The notes: generated by a model not told the origin, from the letters alone. A DNA stretch of 64,000 nucleotides from Rhodoferax bucti (GCF_005876985.1 NZ_VAHD01000002.1:372001-436000), one strand, 5' to 3'; counted from the stretch's first letter, positions 43,255 to 52,820 are shown. Made by a program: numbers and translations.

Positions 43255-43998
43255 TTAGTGGCCCAGGATTTTGGACAGGAAGTCGCGGCTGCGCTCGTTC
43301 TGCGGGTTGTTGAAGAACTCGTGGGGCGTGTTTTGCTCCACGATCTGGCCCTGGTCCATGAAGATCACGCGGTCTGCCACAGCCTTGGCAAAGCCCATTT
43401 CGTGGGTCACGCAAATCATGGTGATGCCCTGGCCGGCCATCTCGATCATCACGTCCAGCACTTCCTTGATCATCTCGGGGTCGAGGGCCGATGTGGGCTC
43501 ATCGAACAGCATGATCTTGGGCTTCAGGCACAGGGCACGGGCAATCGCCACGCGCTGCTGCTGACCGCCGGAGAGTTGCAGCGGGTACTTGTTGGCCTGG
43601 TTGGCAATGCGCACACGTTCCAGCTGGACCATGGCTTTTTCTTCTGCCTCTTTCTTTGGCATTTTGCCGACCCACATGGGGGAGAGCGTCAGGTTTTCCA
43701 GCACGGTGAGGTGCGGGAACAGGTTGAACTGCTGGAACACCATGCCGACTTTTTTGCGTACGTCGTCAATGGCTTTTACGTCGTCGGTCAGCTCTACGCC
43801 ATCCACGATGAGGTTGCCCTGCTGGTGCTCTTCGAGGCGGTTGATACAGCGGATCATGGTGGACTTGCCGGAGCCAGAGGGGCCGCAGACCACGATGCGT
43901 TCGCCTTTGGTGACGGTCAGGTCAATATCGCGTAGTACGTGGAAATTGTTGCCGTACCACTTGTTGACTTTGTTGAAGGTGATGATGGGTTCAGACAT
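43255..43998 (-). CDS. aapP: General L-amino-acid ABC transporter, ATP-binding protein
   Basis: The 247-aa ATPase has Walker [10 protein letters not shown], signature [15 protein letters not shown] and Walker [13 protein letters not shown], all typical of the polar amino-acid import class (GlnQ/AapP). It is the fourth gene of aapJQMP, 9 bp after aapM. Confidence 0.93.
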   Translation of the reverse strand: MSEPIITFNKVNKWYGNNFHVLRDIDLTVTKGERIVVCGPSGSGKSTMIRCINRLEEHQQGNLIVDGVELTDDVKAIDDVRKKVGMVFQQFNLFPHLTVLENLTLSPMWVGKMPKKEAEEKAMVQLERVRIANQANKYPLQLSGGQQQRVAIARALCLKPKIMLFDEPTSALDPEMIKEVLDVMIEMAGQGITMICVTHEMGFAKAVADRVIFMDQGQIVEQNTPHEFFNNPQNERSRDFLSKILGH

Positions 43999-44007
43999 AT
44001 TCGTTCC

Positions 44008-45111
44008 TTAGCGGAGTTTGCTTTTGTTGACTTGCTTTTCGATCCACAGGCTGTAGCGCGACATGGAGAAGCAAAATCCGAAGTAAATCAGGGCGATGAA
44101 GAGGTAGCCTTCAATCTTGTAGGGACGCCAGTCAGCGTCCGAATTCAAGGCCAGGCTCATGGACCCGGTCAGCTCATACAAGCTCACGATGGTTACCAGC
44201 GAGGTGTCCTTGAAGGTGGAGATGAAGTTGTTCATGATGCCGGGCACCACCATGGACAGGGCCTGGGGCAGCACGATCTTGCGCTGGGTTTGCCAGTAGC
44301 TCAGGCCCAGCGTGGCAGCAGCCTCAATCTGGCCCTTGGGCACCGCCTGCAAGCCACCGCGAATCACCTCGGCCATGTAGGCAGCGGCAAACAGGGTGAT
44401 ACCGGCCAGCACTCGCACCAGCACGTCGATGTTGAAACCCTGAGGCATCAGCAACGGGAACATGAACGATGCCATGAACAGCACCGAGATCAGCGGCACA
44501 CCGCGGATCAGCTCCACATAAATCGTGCAGAAGGTCTTGATGGCGGGCAGCTTGGAGCGGCGGCCCAAGGCAATCAGCAGCGCCAGTGGAAACGCCATGG
44601 CCATGGACAAGGAAGACAGCAGCAGCGTCAGTGGCAGGCCGCCCCAGCGGTCGGTATCCACCTTGCTCAGGCCGGCTACGCCGCCGCCCATGAGCAGGAA
44701 GAAGCTGCCCAGCACCAGTATCCAGGCCAGACCCAGCACCGGCTTCCAGGCCATGCGCATGCAGCTCACGACCAGCAGGCTGCACAGCAGCAGGGTGGCA
44801 ATCAGTGGGCGCCATTGCTCTTCAAAGGGGAAGCGGCCGAAGATGATGATGCGGAATTTCTCCGCAATCACGCCCCAGCAGGCACCAGCCCCCTCGACGT
44901 GGCAGGCCTCAAAGTTGGGCATCCACACCGCGTGGAAGAGGGCCCAGTTCAGGAAACGCGGCAGGATGGCCAGCAGGGCGGCGCCGATCAGCAGCGTGCC
45001 CAGTGTGGTTTTCCAGTCCGCGAACAGGTTGATGCGAATCCACGCGACCAAGCCGTCGGTCTTGACCGGGGCGGGGCGGGCTTCAATGGGTTGAAATGTG
45101 CTTGCGCTCAT
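44008..45111 (-). CDS. aapM: General L-amino-acid ABC transporter, permease M
   Basis: The 367-aa HisM-type permease has about eight helices with the EAA loop (EAAATLGLSYWQTQRKIVLPQAL) that contacts the ATPase. Its long N-terminal region before the permease domain matches AapM. The gap to aapQ is 9 bp. Confidence 0.92.
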   Translation of the reverse strand: MSASTFQPIEARPAPVKTDGLVAWIRINLFADWKTTLGTLLIGAALLAILPRFLNWALFHAVWMPNFEACHVEGAGACWGVIAEKFRIIIFGRFPFEEQWRPLIATLLLCSLLVVSCMRMAWKPVLGLAWILVLGSFFLLMGGGVAGLSKVDTDRWGGLPLTLLLSSLSMAMAFPLALLIALGRRSKLPAIKTFCTIYVELIRGVPLISVLFMASFMFPLLMPQGFNIDVLVRVLAGITLFAAAYMAEVIRGGLQAVPKGQIEAAATLGLSYWQTQRKIVLPQALSMVVPGIMNNFISTFKDTSLVTIVSLYELTGSMSLALNSDADWRPYKIEGYLFIALIYFGFCFSMSRYSLWIEKQVNKSKLR

Positions 45112-45120
45112 ATGCGTCTC

Positions 45121-46296
45121 TTAACGTTCTTTGATGGCGGAGCGGGTGTTGTACCAATTCATCGTGATCGATGTGAACAGCGATGTGCTCAGGTACACCA
45201 GCATGATGATGGCAATGCACTCCACGGCGCGCCCGGTCTGGTTGATGGCCGTGTTGGCAATCGACACCACATCCGGGTAGCCAATGGCCACCGCCAGCGA
45301 AGAGTTCTTGGTGAGGTTGAGGTATTGGTTGGTGACGGGTGGAATGATCACGCGCAAGGCTTGCGGCAACATCACCAGGCGCATGGTCTGGCCTCGGCTC
45401 AAGCCCAACGCGGCAGCCGCTTCGGACTGGCCCAAGGCCACGGACTGGATACCGCCGCGCACCACTTCCGACACAAAAGCGGCGGTGTAGATGGTCAGGC
45501 CCAGCAATACCGAGAGGTATTCGGGGGTCAGCGCGCCGCCGTTTTCAATGGCGAACTCGCCTTGCACCGGCATGTTGAGCGCCGTGGGTGCCCCGCCCAG
45601 CAGCCAGCCCAGAATGCCGCCACCCAGCACGATGGCCAGGGGTGCCCAAAACATGCTTTTGACACGGCCGGTTTGCTCAAACGACTTGGTGGCGTACGAA
45701 CGGTACAGCACCGCGCCCACGATGCCTGCCAGCAGGCCCCATGCGCCCCACACGTGGCCGCTGGCCCACTCGGGAATCGGAAAGTTCAGGCCGCCCTTGC
45801 TCAAGAAGAAGGGGCCGAACACCAGGGGCTCATTGGATGCAGGCAGTACCTCGGTAAACATGAGGTACCACATCAGCAACTGCAGCAGCACCGGAATGTT
45901 GCGGAAGAACTCGACATACACCGAGCACAGGCCGCGGATCAAGGCGTTGCGCGAGAAGCGGCCCACGCCGATCAGCGTGCCCAGAATGGTGGTGAGCACA
46001 ATGCCCACCACTGCCACGCGCAAGGTGTTCACAAAGCCGACCAGGTAGGCGCGCCAGTAGGACTCGCCGGAGTCAAACGTAAAAAAGCTCTCGCCGATAT
46101 CAAAGCCGGCGGGGCCCATCAAAAAATCAAAACCACTTTGGATGCCACGCAACTTCATGTTGGTGGTGGTGTTGTGGGCCAGGTAGAGCACCGTGACCAG
46201 AACAGCCACGATGGCCACCACTTGGTACAGCAACCCGCGGAATGCCTGACTGCGCCAGGACCACGACTTTTTAGGAGGTGAAGAGGGTGTGGACAT
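45121..46296 (-). CDS. aapQ: General L-amino-acid ABC transporter, permease Q
   Basis: The 391-aa HisM-type permease has the N-terminal GIQSGFDFLMGPAGFDIGES segment typical of AapQ/BztB and an EAA loop (SEAAAALGLSRGQTMRLVMLP). It pairs with aapM to form the heterodimeric channel. A long hairpin lies in the 115-bp gap to aapJ. Confidence 0.92.
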   Translation of the reverse strand: MSTPSSPPKKSWSWRSQAFRGLLYQVVAIVAVLVTVLYLAHNTTTNMKLRGIQSGFDFLMGPAGFDIGESFFTFDSGESYWRAYLVGFVNTLRVAVVGIVLTTILGTLIGVGRFSRNALIRGLCSVYVEFFRNIPVLLQLLMWYLMFTEVLPASNEPLVFGPFFLSKGGLNFPIPEWASGHVWGAWGLLAGIVGAVLYRSYATKSFEQTGRVKSMFWAPLAIVLGGGILGWLLGGAPTALNMPVQGEFAIENGGALTPEYLSVLLGLTIYTAAFVSEVVRGGIQSVALGQSEAAAALGLSRGQTMRLVMLPQALRVIIPPVTNQYLNLTKNSSLAVAIGYPDVVSIANTAINQTGRAVECIAIIMLVYLSTSLFTSITMNWYNTRSAIKER

Positions 46297-46333
46297 ATCA
46301 GCCCTTGTTGTTATGAAAAAACGCTCGCGAATT

Positions 46334-46371
46334 GAAAAGGGCAGCGCATGGTGTGTGCGACTGCCCTTTTC
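46334..46371 (-). terminator. Long hairpin between aapJ and aapQ (attenuator-like)
   Basis: GAAAAGGGCAG (46334-46344) pairs perfectly with CTGCCCTTTTC (46361-46371), extended inside by CGCA/TGCG with one unpaired base. Only a weak T-run follows on the minus strand. It may partly stop transcription or protect the aapJ message, keeping the binding protein in excess over the membrane subunits. Confidence 0.65.
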
Positions 46372-46411
46372 TGGTGCGTCATGCCGGGTTACAGCACTCC
46401 GCTAACCGTGA

Positions 46412-47446
46412 TTAACGGACGGGAGGAGCGTATTGCACGCCACCCTTGCTCCACAGGTTGTTCAAACCACGTGGCAATTGCAAGGGAGACTTGGGGCCCA
46501 CGTTGCGCTCAAAGATTTCACCGTAGTTGCCGGTGGTCTTTACAGCACGTGCCAGCCATTCTTTGTCCAAGCCCAGCAGCTTGCCGGTGTCTTCGGTAGA
46601 GCCCAGCAGGCGGCCGATGACGGGGTCTTTGCTGTTGGCTTTCAGGTCGTCCACGTTGGCTTGGGTCACGCCTGCTTCTTCGGCTTCCAGCAGGCCGTAC
46701 ACGGTCCACTTCACGATGGCGGTCCACTCGTCGTCACCGCGGCGAACCATCGGGCCCAAGGGCTCTTTGGAGATCAGCTCGGGCAGGATCATGTGGTCAG
46801 CGGGGTTTTTGGCAACCTTGTTACGGGTGGAAGCCAAGCCGGATGCATCGGTGGTGTAGGCCACGCAACGGCCGGCGAAGTAAGCGCCTTCAGCGGCTTC
46901 GAGCTTTTCAAACACGATGGGCTTGATGTTCAGCGCGTTGGCTTTGGAAAAGTCGGTCAGGTTCTTTTCGGTGGTGGTGCCGGACTGCACGCACACGGTC
47001 TGGCCCTTGAGCTGCTTGGCGCTCTTGAGCTTGCTCTTCACTGGCACCATGAAGCCTTGGCCGTCGTAGTAGGTCACGGCGGTTTGGGACAGGCCCAAGG
47101 ACGCATCACGTGTCAATGTGAAGGTAGTGTTGCGGGACAGCACGTCGATTTCGCCGGACTGCAGTGCAGTGAAGCGGGCTTGTGCATTCAGGGGGACGTA
47201 CTTCACTTTTTCGCCATCGCCCAAAGTGGCGGCAGCCACAGCGCGGCACACGTCCACGTCCAAGCCAGTCCATTTGCCGTTGGAATCCGCAGCACCGAAA
47301 CCTGCCAAACCTGTGTTCACACCGCAGACCACTTGGCCACGGGCCTTGATGGCGTCCAGTGTCTTGCCAGCGTGGGCAGGCGCTGCAACGACAGCACCCA
47401 GAGCAGCAACCACGGTTGCCAGTGTTTTCAGTTTTTTCATGCTCAT
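46412..47446 (-). CDS. aapJ: General L-amino-acid ABC transporter, binding protein
   Basis: The 344-aa periplasmic receptor has a signal peptide (cleavage near AHAGK), then TLDAIKARGQVVCGVNTGLAGFG and GLDVDVCRAVAAATLGD, typical of AapJ/BztA. It binds a broad range of L-amino acids, mainly Glu/Asp/Gln. GGAG lies 10 nt upstream of the ATG at 47446. It is the first gene of the operon; the 262-bp upstream gap carries a perfect 8-bp hairpin and nothing else recognised. Confidence 0.94.
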   Translation of the reverse strand: MSMKKLKTLATVVAALGAVVAAPAHAGKTLDAIKARGQVVCGVNTGLAGFGAADSNGKWTGLDVDVCRAVAAATLGDGEKVKYVPLNAQARFTALQSGEIDVLSRNTTFTLTRDASLGLSQTAVTYYDGQGFMVPVKSKLKSAKQLKGQTVCVQSGTTTEKNLTDFSKANALNIKPIVFEKLEAAEGAYFAGRCVAYTTDASGLASTRNKVAKNPADHMILPELISKEPLGPMVRRGDDEWTAIVKWTVYGLLEAEEAGVTQANVDDLKANSKDPVIGRLLGSTEDTGKLLGLDKEWLARAVKTTGNYGEIFERNVGPKSPLQLPRGLNNLWSKGGVQYAPPVR

Positions 47447-47508
47447 AAATCAGTACTCCAAAGAATTGAATCAGCAGGGCGCACCACATTGGTGTCTGCA
47501 CCCCGATT

Positions 47509-47531
47509 CTGAGGCTGAACTGTAGCCTCAG
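47509..47531. promoter_or_regulatory. Hairpin in the aapJ upstream region
   Basis: CTGAGGCT (47509-47516) pairs perfectly with AGCCTCAG (47524-47531) around a 7-nt loop, about 65 bp upstream of aapJ. It could be an operator or a leader hairpin. No regulator is inferred, and I saw no sigma-54 promoter nearby. Confidence 0.4.
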
Positions 47532-47708
47532 GCGCTATCGCACTCATCGGGGTTTACCATCGAAAGGTATGCGAAAAAGTAATAACCCAATTCGCCGCCT
47601 ACCTCTCAGCAAGTTGTCCATTCAAAGCAGAAAGCGTGCCACTGCGGGATGGCTTGGGGCGGGCGTTACAGTGCCACGTTGTTCATCACGATTTGGTTGC
47701 ATTGACCC

Positions 47709-48582
47709 ATGACTACCTCCCACGACGCCTCCGGGCACCTCGGCAAGCCACTGAATGGTTGGCGGTTGCGGGCCTACACCGTCATTTTTGAGGCGGATAC
47801 CCGTGCCGGCCGTGCGTTTGACCAATGGTTGATGGCTGCCATTCTGGTGAGTGTGGGCGTGGTGGCACTGGACAGCGTGAGCACGATCGGCCAACGTTTT
47901 GGCTCCGTGTTTGATGTGCTGGAGTGGGGCTTTACCCTGCTCTTTACGCTGGAATACATCGCCCGGCTTTTGTGTGTGCGCCACCCCATGCGCTATGCGC
48001 TATGCGCTGAGCTTTTATGGGGTGATCGATTTGCTCTCGCTGCTGCCCACTTACGTGGCCCTTTTGGTGCCGGAAGTGTCTGCCTTGATTGATGTGCGTG
48101 TGTTGCGGTTGCTGCGGGTGTTTCGAGTATTCAAACTCACGGCCTATGTGGCCGAGTACCAGTCTCTGGCCCGGGCGCTGGCGGCTAGTCGGCGCAAGAT
48201 ATCGGTGTTTCTGTCAGCGGTGCTGATGATCGTGCTGGTCATGGGCACGCTCATGTATGTGGTGGAGGGGCCTACCAATGGTTTCACCAGCATTCCCACC
48301 GGCGTTTATTGGGCGGTGACCACCATGACGACCGTGGGTTTTGGCGACATTACGCCCAAGACCGATCTCGGGCGCTTCATTGCCTCTTGCATGATGTTGC
48401 TGGGCTGGGGCACCCTGGCGGTGCCCACGGGTATCGTGACCTCCGAGATGGCGGCCCTGCGCGGTGTGGTCACCACAGCCACCACCCGCACGTGCCATGA
48501 GTGCCTGACCGAAGGCCATGCCCCCGATGCCCGCTACTGTATGCATTGCGGCGCCCACTTGCCCGAATACGTGCACGAGTAA
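47709..48582 (+). pseudogene. Voltage-gated potassium channel split by a 7-bp repeat expansion
   Basis: The 5' frame (47709-48092) encodes the first two helices and stops early. The 3' frame, entered at the repeat near 48001, encodes helix S3, an S4 voltage sensor (DVRVLRLLRVFRVFK), the pore with selectivity filter TTVGFGD, and a C-terminal zinc ribbon (CHEC..CMHC). Three tandem copies of ATGCGCT at 47988-48008 shift the frame by +1; two copies would restore a 288-aa channel. The gene is either off by slippage, phase-variable, or an assembly artefact. Confidence 0.85.
47988..48008 (+). repeat. Tandem repeat (ATGCGCT)x3 causing a frameshift
   Basis: Three perfect 7-bp units lie at 47988, 47995 and 48002. 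Removing one restores MRYALSFYGVIDLL and joins both channel frames. Seven is not a multiple of three, so each unit gained or lost switches the frame. Confidence 0.95.
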
Positions 48583-48610
48583 GCCCCTCTACCCACCCAG
48601 GAGCCGTCCT

Positions 48611-49807
48611 ATGACCTTTGCCACTTCCATCCCCACGCTTGATGGGCTGGGCTTTTCCGCTCCGGCATTGGCCCGCCTCGACCAAGTTTTGCAATCCCAT
48701 GTGGACCGGGGCCGCCTGCCCGGCGCGGTGGCCTACATCGCTCGCCACGGGCAGCCCGTGGTGCACCAGGCCTGGGGCTGGCAAGACCCGGCGGCGGGCA
48801 CGCCCATGGCACGGGACAGCATCTTCCGCATCTACTCAATGACCAAGCCCATCGTGTCCGTGGCCATCATGCAGTTGCTGGAGCGCGGGCAACTGCTATT
48901 GAGCGATCCGGTGGGCCAGCACCTGAGCGAGTTTGCCGAGGTGCGCGTGGCTGATGACGCTGCAGGTCGCACCCCGCGTGCGCCGGCCCACCCACCCACG
49001 GTGCAAGATCTGTTGCGTCACACCGCCGGACTTACCTATGACATATTGGGGGACGACCCCATCCAGCAGCGCTACGCCCAAGCGGGTTTGGGCACCCGCC
49101 AGCTCAGCAACACCGGCTTTGCGCATGCCTTGGCTGCCATTCCTTACCGCTACGAGCCGGGCAGCATCTGGCAATACAGCCGTGCCACCGACCTGCTGGG
49201 CGCCTTGCTGGAGCGGGTGACCGGCCAGCCGCTGGGAGACTATCTGCAGGCCCACATTCTCGGCCCGCTGGGTATGGCGGATACCACCTTTGCCGTGCCG
49301 CCCGACAAGCACCAGCGCATTGCCGAGCCGTTTGCGCAAGACCCGGACGGCGGCGAGCAAATGCCCTTGATGGACTTGCGCCACCCTACCCCTATGCAAG
49401 CCGGTGGTGCCGGCTTGGGTTCCACCGCCGCCGACTACGCGCGCTTTTTGCAATGCATGTTGAATGGCGGCACGCTGGATGGCGCCCGTATCCTGAGCCC
49501 CGCCTCGGTGCGGCTGATGACGGCGGACCACCTGGGCAGCATTCCGGTCAACCGCACCGGCCGTGGTGCGGATTTGCTGCCGCCTGGCCACGGCTTTGGG
49601 CTGGGCTTTGCGGTGCGCCTGGAAGATGGCTTGGCCACCCAGCTGGGCAGCCAAGGCATGTACTACTGGAGCGGTATCTCGGGCACGGTGTTTTTTGTCG
49701 ATCCAGCCAGAGACTTCTTCGCCATCCTGCTCACGCAGGCGCCCAACCAGCGCGCTTTCTACCGGCCGCTGTTTCGCAACCTGGTGTACGCAGCACTGAG
49801 CGATTAA
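48611..49807 (+). CDS. Class-C beta-lactamase-like serine hydrolase (EstB type)
   Basis: The 398-aa product has the SxxK nucleophile motif (YSMTKP, Ser76, Lys79), the tyrosine motif in YSRATDLLG, and a late HGFGLGFAV segment. No signal peptide is seen, which argues for a cytoplasmic esterase or peptidase rather than a secreted beta-lactamase. AGGAG precedes the ATG. It follows the potassium channel pseudogene after 28 bp. Confidence 0.88.
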   Translation: MTFATSIPTLDGLGFSAPALARLDQVLQSHVDRGRLPGAVAYIARHGQPVVHQAWGWQDPAAGTPMARDSIFRIYSMTKPIVSVAIMQLLERGQLLLSDPVGQHLSEFAEVRVADDAAGRTPRAPAHPPTVQDLLRHTAGLTYDILGDDPIQQRYAQAGLGTRQLSNTGFAHALAAIPYRYEPGSIWQYSRATDLLGALLERVTGQPLGDYLQAHILGPLGMADTTFAVPPDKHQRIAEPFAQDPDGGEQMPLMDLRHPTPMQAGGAGLGSTAADYARFLQCMLNGGTLDGARILSPASVRLMTADHLGSIPVNRTGRGADLLPPGHGFGLGFAVRLEDGLATQLGSQGMYYWSGISGTVFFVDPARDFFAILLTQAPNQRAFYRPLFRNLVYAALSD

Positions 49808-49811
49808 GTGC

Positions 49812-49866
49812 CAAATTGGCCTCTAGCGCTCGTGGAATATGCGCGAGTAGCTCCTAAAAATGTAGC
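49812..49866 (+). repeat. Dispersed repeat, copy G (clearest full copy)
   Basis: It reads CAAATTGGCCTCTAGCGCTC then GTGGAATATGCGCGAGTAGC and TCCTAAAAATGTAGCA. It fills the convergent gap between the serine hydrolase and oxidoreductase genes. The core pairs CTA/TAG and GCGC; the 3' part can form a short GCT..AGC hairpin. Confidence 0.9.
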
Positions 49867-49886
49867 ATTCAGAAGGTGCAAAGGTC

Positions 49887-50942
49887 TTAACCCTTGGCCA
49901 CTTCCAGCACCAGCTTGCCGAAGTTCTCGCCATTGAAGAGCTTGAGCAGCGTGTCGGGGAAGGTTTGCAGGCCTACCACCACGTCTTCCTTGCTCTTCAT
50001 GCGGCCGTCTTTCAGGTAGCCGGCCATCTCGGCCACGGCCAGGTGGTTGCGGTCGGCGTAGTCGAACACCACAATGCCTTCCATGCGCGCGCGGTTCACC
50101 AGCAGGCTCAGGTAGTTCTTGGGGCCTTGCACGGCGGTCGTGTTGTTGTACTGGCTGATGGCGCCGCAGATGATGATGCGGGCCTTGCGGTTGATGCGGG
50201 CCAGCACGTCGTCGAGGATGTCGCCGCCCACGTTGTCAAAGTAAATGTCCACGCCGCCGGGGCAGTGTTCTTTCAGGCCGGCGCGCACCGCACCGGGGCC
50301 GGCCTTGTAGTCAATGCAGGCGTCAAAACCCAGCTCCTTCACCACCCACTCGCACTTGGCTGCACCGCCGGCAATGCCCACCACGCGGCAGCCCTTGATT
50401 TTGGCCATCTGGCCCACGGTTTGGCCCACGGCGCCGGCCGCACCCGACACCACCACGGTTTCGCCCGCTTGCGGCTGGCCCACATCCATCAGGCCGAAGT
50501 AGCCGGTCATGCCGGGCATGCCCAGCACGTTGAGCCACTGGGTAAGGCTGCCTGCGCGCAGGTCGATCTTGAGCAGCCCGGCGCGCTTGAAGTCGGCCGG
50601 CGCCAGCGTGAGGTATTCCTGCACGCCAAAGCCTGCGCTCACATGGTCGCCCACCGCGAACTTGTCGCTCTTGCTGGCCACCACCACACCGACGCCCCCG
50701 GCGCGCATGACTTCGCCAATGCCCACGGGCGGGATATAGCTCTTGCCTTCGTTCATCCAGCCACGCATGGCCGGGTCCAGGCTCAGGGCGAGGGTCTTGA
50801 GGGTGACGCCGCCCTCAGCGGGCTCGGCTACCGGCTCGGTGGTATGGCTCCAGTCCGATGCCTTGGGCATGCCCACGGGGCGGGCGGCCAGACGGATTTG
50901 GTGATTCACCAGGTGGGCGAGAGATGACAAAGGCGTGCTCAT
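49887..50942 (-). CDS. Zinc-less NADP-dependent oxidoreductase (CurA/PGR-like)
   Basis: The 351-aa MDR-superfamily enzyme has the cofactor loop VVVSGAAGAVGQTVGQMAK and the signature YFDNVGG. It lacks zinc-ligand cysteines, like leukotriene B4 dehydrogenase/CurA, which reduce enone double bonds. The substrate is unknown. The start at 50942 (MSTPLSSLAHLV) was chosen by family length; the frame is open further upstream. Confidence 0.9.
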   Translation of the reverse strand: MSTPLSSLAHLVNHQIRLAARPVGMPKASDWSHTTEPVAEPAEGGVTLKTLALSLDPAMRGWMNEGKSYIPPVGIGEVMRAGGVGVVVASKSDKFAVGDHVSAGFGVQEYLTLAPADFKRAGLLKIDLRAGSLTQWLNVLGMPGMTGYFGLMDVGQPQAGETVVVSGAAGAVGQTVGQMAKIKGCRVVGIAGGAAKCEWVVKELGFDACIDYKAGPGAVRAGLKEHCPGGVDIYFDNVGGDILDDVLARINRKARIIICGAISQYNNTTAVQGPKNYLSLLVNRARMEGIVVFDYADRNHLAVAEMAGYLKDGRMKSKEDVVVGLQTFPDTLLKLFNGENFGKLVLEVAKG

Positions 50943-51051
50943 AAAGGCTCCAGAGTGGGGCACAGACCGGGTGCTGTGCAACGGCCGCGCATCGTAGCCC
51001 CGCACAGCGCCCAAGCTGGTTGCCAAGGTGACAAGCCCCGGCGCCGGGTTG

Positions 51052-51633
51052 TTAGGCCTCCGCGTGCGGTGGTGCGTTGGCTGATTGTGGTATCGATGCC
51101 GCCCCGCGCAACTCCGCCAGCTGGCTGGACAAGTCTTTCACCGCCTGCGTCAGCAGCAGAAGCTCTTTGTCTTTGAGGAGATCAATCTTTTCGTGCAGCA
51201 GTTCAATCTCCAACTCCGCCTTCACATTGACTTCGTAGTCGCTCTCGGCATGCTTGCGGTCCAGCTCCGACTGGCGGTTCTGGCTCATCATGATGGCCGG
51301 CGCCGTGTAGGCCGCCTGAAAAGACAGCAGCAGGTTGAGCAGGATGAAGGGGTAGGGGTCCCAGGCGTGCGAGCCGGTCAGCACGTTGCCCGTGATCCAC
51401 ACCACGATCAGGCCGCTTTGGATCAGGATAAAGCGCCAGGAGCCCACCGTGCGCGCCACCACGTCGGCCATGCGTTGGCCGCGGGTGGGGGGTGGCAGGT
51501 CGAAATGCTCGGGTGCAGCGGTTACTTTTGGTGGGTGCTTGCGGCGGTGTTTGCGCCGGTGTTCACGCAGCAGGCCGAGCTGGTGCTGGTCTACCAATGG
51601 GGTGTGGGCTGCAGTGGTGGTCGTGGTGGACAT
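51052..51633 (-). CDS. DUF1003 family membrane protein
   Basis: The 193-aa protein has a basic N-terminus (REHRRKHRRKHPPK), two membrane helices (about 66-85 and 98-115) and a helical coiled-coil tail (ELEIELLHEKIDLLKDKE). The segment DPYPFILLNLLLSFQAAYTAPAIMMSQNRQ is diagnostic. Function unknown. Confidence 0.88.
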   Translation of the reverse strand: MSTTTTTAAHTPLVDQHQLGLLREHRRKHRRKHPPKVTAAPEHFDLPPPTRGQRMADVVARTVGSWRFILIQSGLIVVWITGNVLTGSHAWDPYPFILLNLLLSFQAAYTAPAIMMSQNRQSELDRKHAESDYEVNVKAELEIELLHEKIDLLKDKELLLLTQAVKDLSSQLAELRGAASIPQSANAPPHAEA

Positions 51634-51685
51634 GCGGGCCTCCGGTGGTATGCGGCGCAGGGCCGCTGGTGCCCCGAGTGTGCGC

Positions 51686-52297
51686 TCAGTGGGCCATGTA
51701 GCGCCCTGCTCGGTGGTTGGTGGCCAGGGTCTGGTTCAGGGTGACGGCGCCCAACACGCTCAGCAGCACGTGCTGCCAGTCGGTCACGCCAAAGGCTAGC
51801 AGCACGATGGTGCAGTCCAACGCCATCTGGATGCGGCCGGCGCGCCAGCCGTGTTTTTCCTGCAGGTAGAGCACCAGCACATTGAAGCCACCCAGGCTGG
51901 ATTTGTGCCGGAACAAGATCAGCATGCCCGTGCCCATGAGCAAGCCGCCCAACACGGCGGTTACCGCGGGGTGCAGGTGCTCAAAGCCCACCCATTGCGG
52001 CAGCAGGTTGGTCCATACCGCCAGCAGAGCGACCGCCATAAAGGTTTTGACGGTGAACACCCGCCCCATGCGCTGGTAGGCCAGCGCGTAAAAGGGCAGG
52101 TTAATCGTGAAAAAGATGAGCCCGAAATTCCAGCCCGTGGCGTAGTGCAGCCAGAAAGCCACCCCTGCGGTCCCCCCGGTGAGCAGCCCCACTTGTTTGA
52201 ACATCAAGACCCCCAGCGCCACAAAAATGGTGCCGGTCAGCAGGGCTTGCAGGTCTTCAAAGGGGCGGTGGCGCAGCGTGGCAGGGGTGTGGGGCAT
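51686..52297 (-). CDS. YitT-family membrane protein
   Basis: The 203-aa product has five to six helices and the family stretches VLMFKQVGLLTGGTAGVAFW and TGWNFGLIFFTINLPFYALAY. Function unknown; often called a putative transporter. It starts 13 bp downstream of the hemerythrin stop and lies on the same strand, so it may be cotranscribed. Confidence 0.87.
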   Translation of the reverse strand: MPHTPATLRHRPFEDLQALLTGTIFVALGVLMFKQVGLLTGGTAGVAFWLHYATGWNFGLIFFTINLPFYALAYQRMGRVFTVKTFMAVALLAVWTNLLPQWVGFEHLHPAVTAVLGGLLMGTGMLILFRHKSSLGGFNVLVLYLQEKHGWRAGRIQMALDCTIVLLAFGVTDWQHVLLSVLGAVTLNQTLATNHRAGRYMAH

Positions 52298-52310
52298 TAG
52301 CGAAGTCTAG

Positions 52311-52820
52311 TCAAACGGTTTCGGTGTCCGAGCAGGTAACACCGCCGCAACCGTGGATTTGCTTTTGCGGCAATCGTTCGGGCTGCGCCAGGGCGCCTGT
52401 TACAGGGTCGTAACCTGCTGAACGCAAGTGCAGTGCCAGGGACGCATCCATGGTCTGCGCGTGCTGGGGAAACCAGATGCCCAGCTCGTCGGCCATTTGC
52501 CGCACCACGTCCAGGTCACCGCCGTGGCCGCGTGCTTCGCCTTCGCGTAGTACCTGGAGCACTACTTTGTGTTGGGTGGAGTGGCAGTTGGCCGCAGAAA
52601 AGCCGGTGGCCTGCATCCATTGGTCTTCGCGGTCAAAGTGGTCCTGGGTGTGCGCAATCAGGCGGCTCCAGAGTGGCAGGAGCATGTCATCGGGGGCACG
52701 CACCACTTGGGCCAGCAGTTCCACAAACTCTTCATGGACTTCGTCCATCACCGGCATGTCGAGTACCAGGGCATCGCTCCAGGCGAGGGGGGTGGATGGG
52801 GTGGCAGTGGGCTGGGTCAT
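52311..52820 (-). CDS. Bacteriohemerythrin
   Basis: The 169-aa protein carries all seven diiron ligands: His29, His61, Glu65, His80, His84, His120 and Asp125. It should bind O2 reversibly, or NO, in the cytoplasm. A C-terminal cysteine pair (CGGVTC) is extra. The start at 52820 gives the family N-terminus. An FNR-like box lies 52 bp upstream, suggesting induction at low oxygen. Confidence 0.92.
   Translation of the reverse strand: MTQPTATPSTPLAWSDALVLDMPVMDEVHEEFVELLAQVVRAPDDMLLPLWSRLIAHTQDHFDREDQWMQATGFSAANCHSTQHKVVLQVLREGEARGHGGDLDVVRQMADELGIWFPQHAQTMDASLALHLRSAGYDPVTGALAQPERLPQKQIHGCGGVTCSDTETV

Noticed and set aside
43939-46281. 780-codon open frame on the plus strand opposite aapM and aapQ
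   Set aside because: It is antisense to two well-supported permease genes and its translation is low-complexity His/Gln-rich, typical of shadow frames.
47447-47708. Sigma-54 (nitrogen-regulated) promoter for aapJ
   Set aside because: No TGGCAC-N5-TTGC pattern could be found on the minus strand in this gap.
48611-49807. True secreted beta-lactamase
   Set aside because: SxxK is present but there is no signal peptide and the motif set fits EstB-type esterases better.
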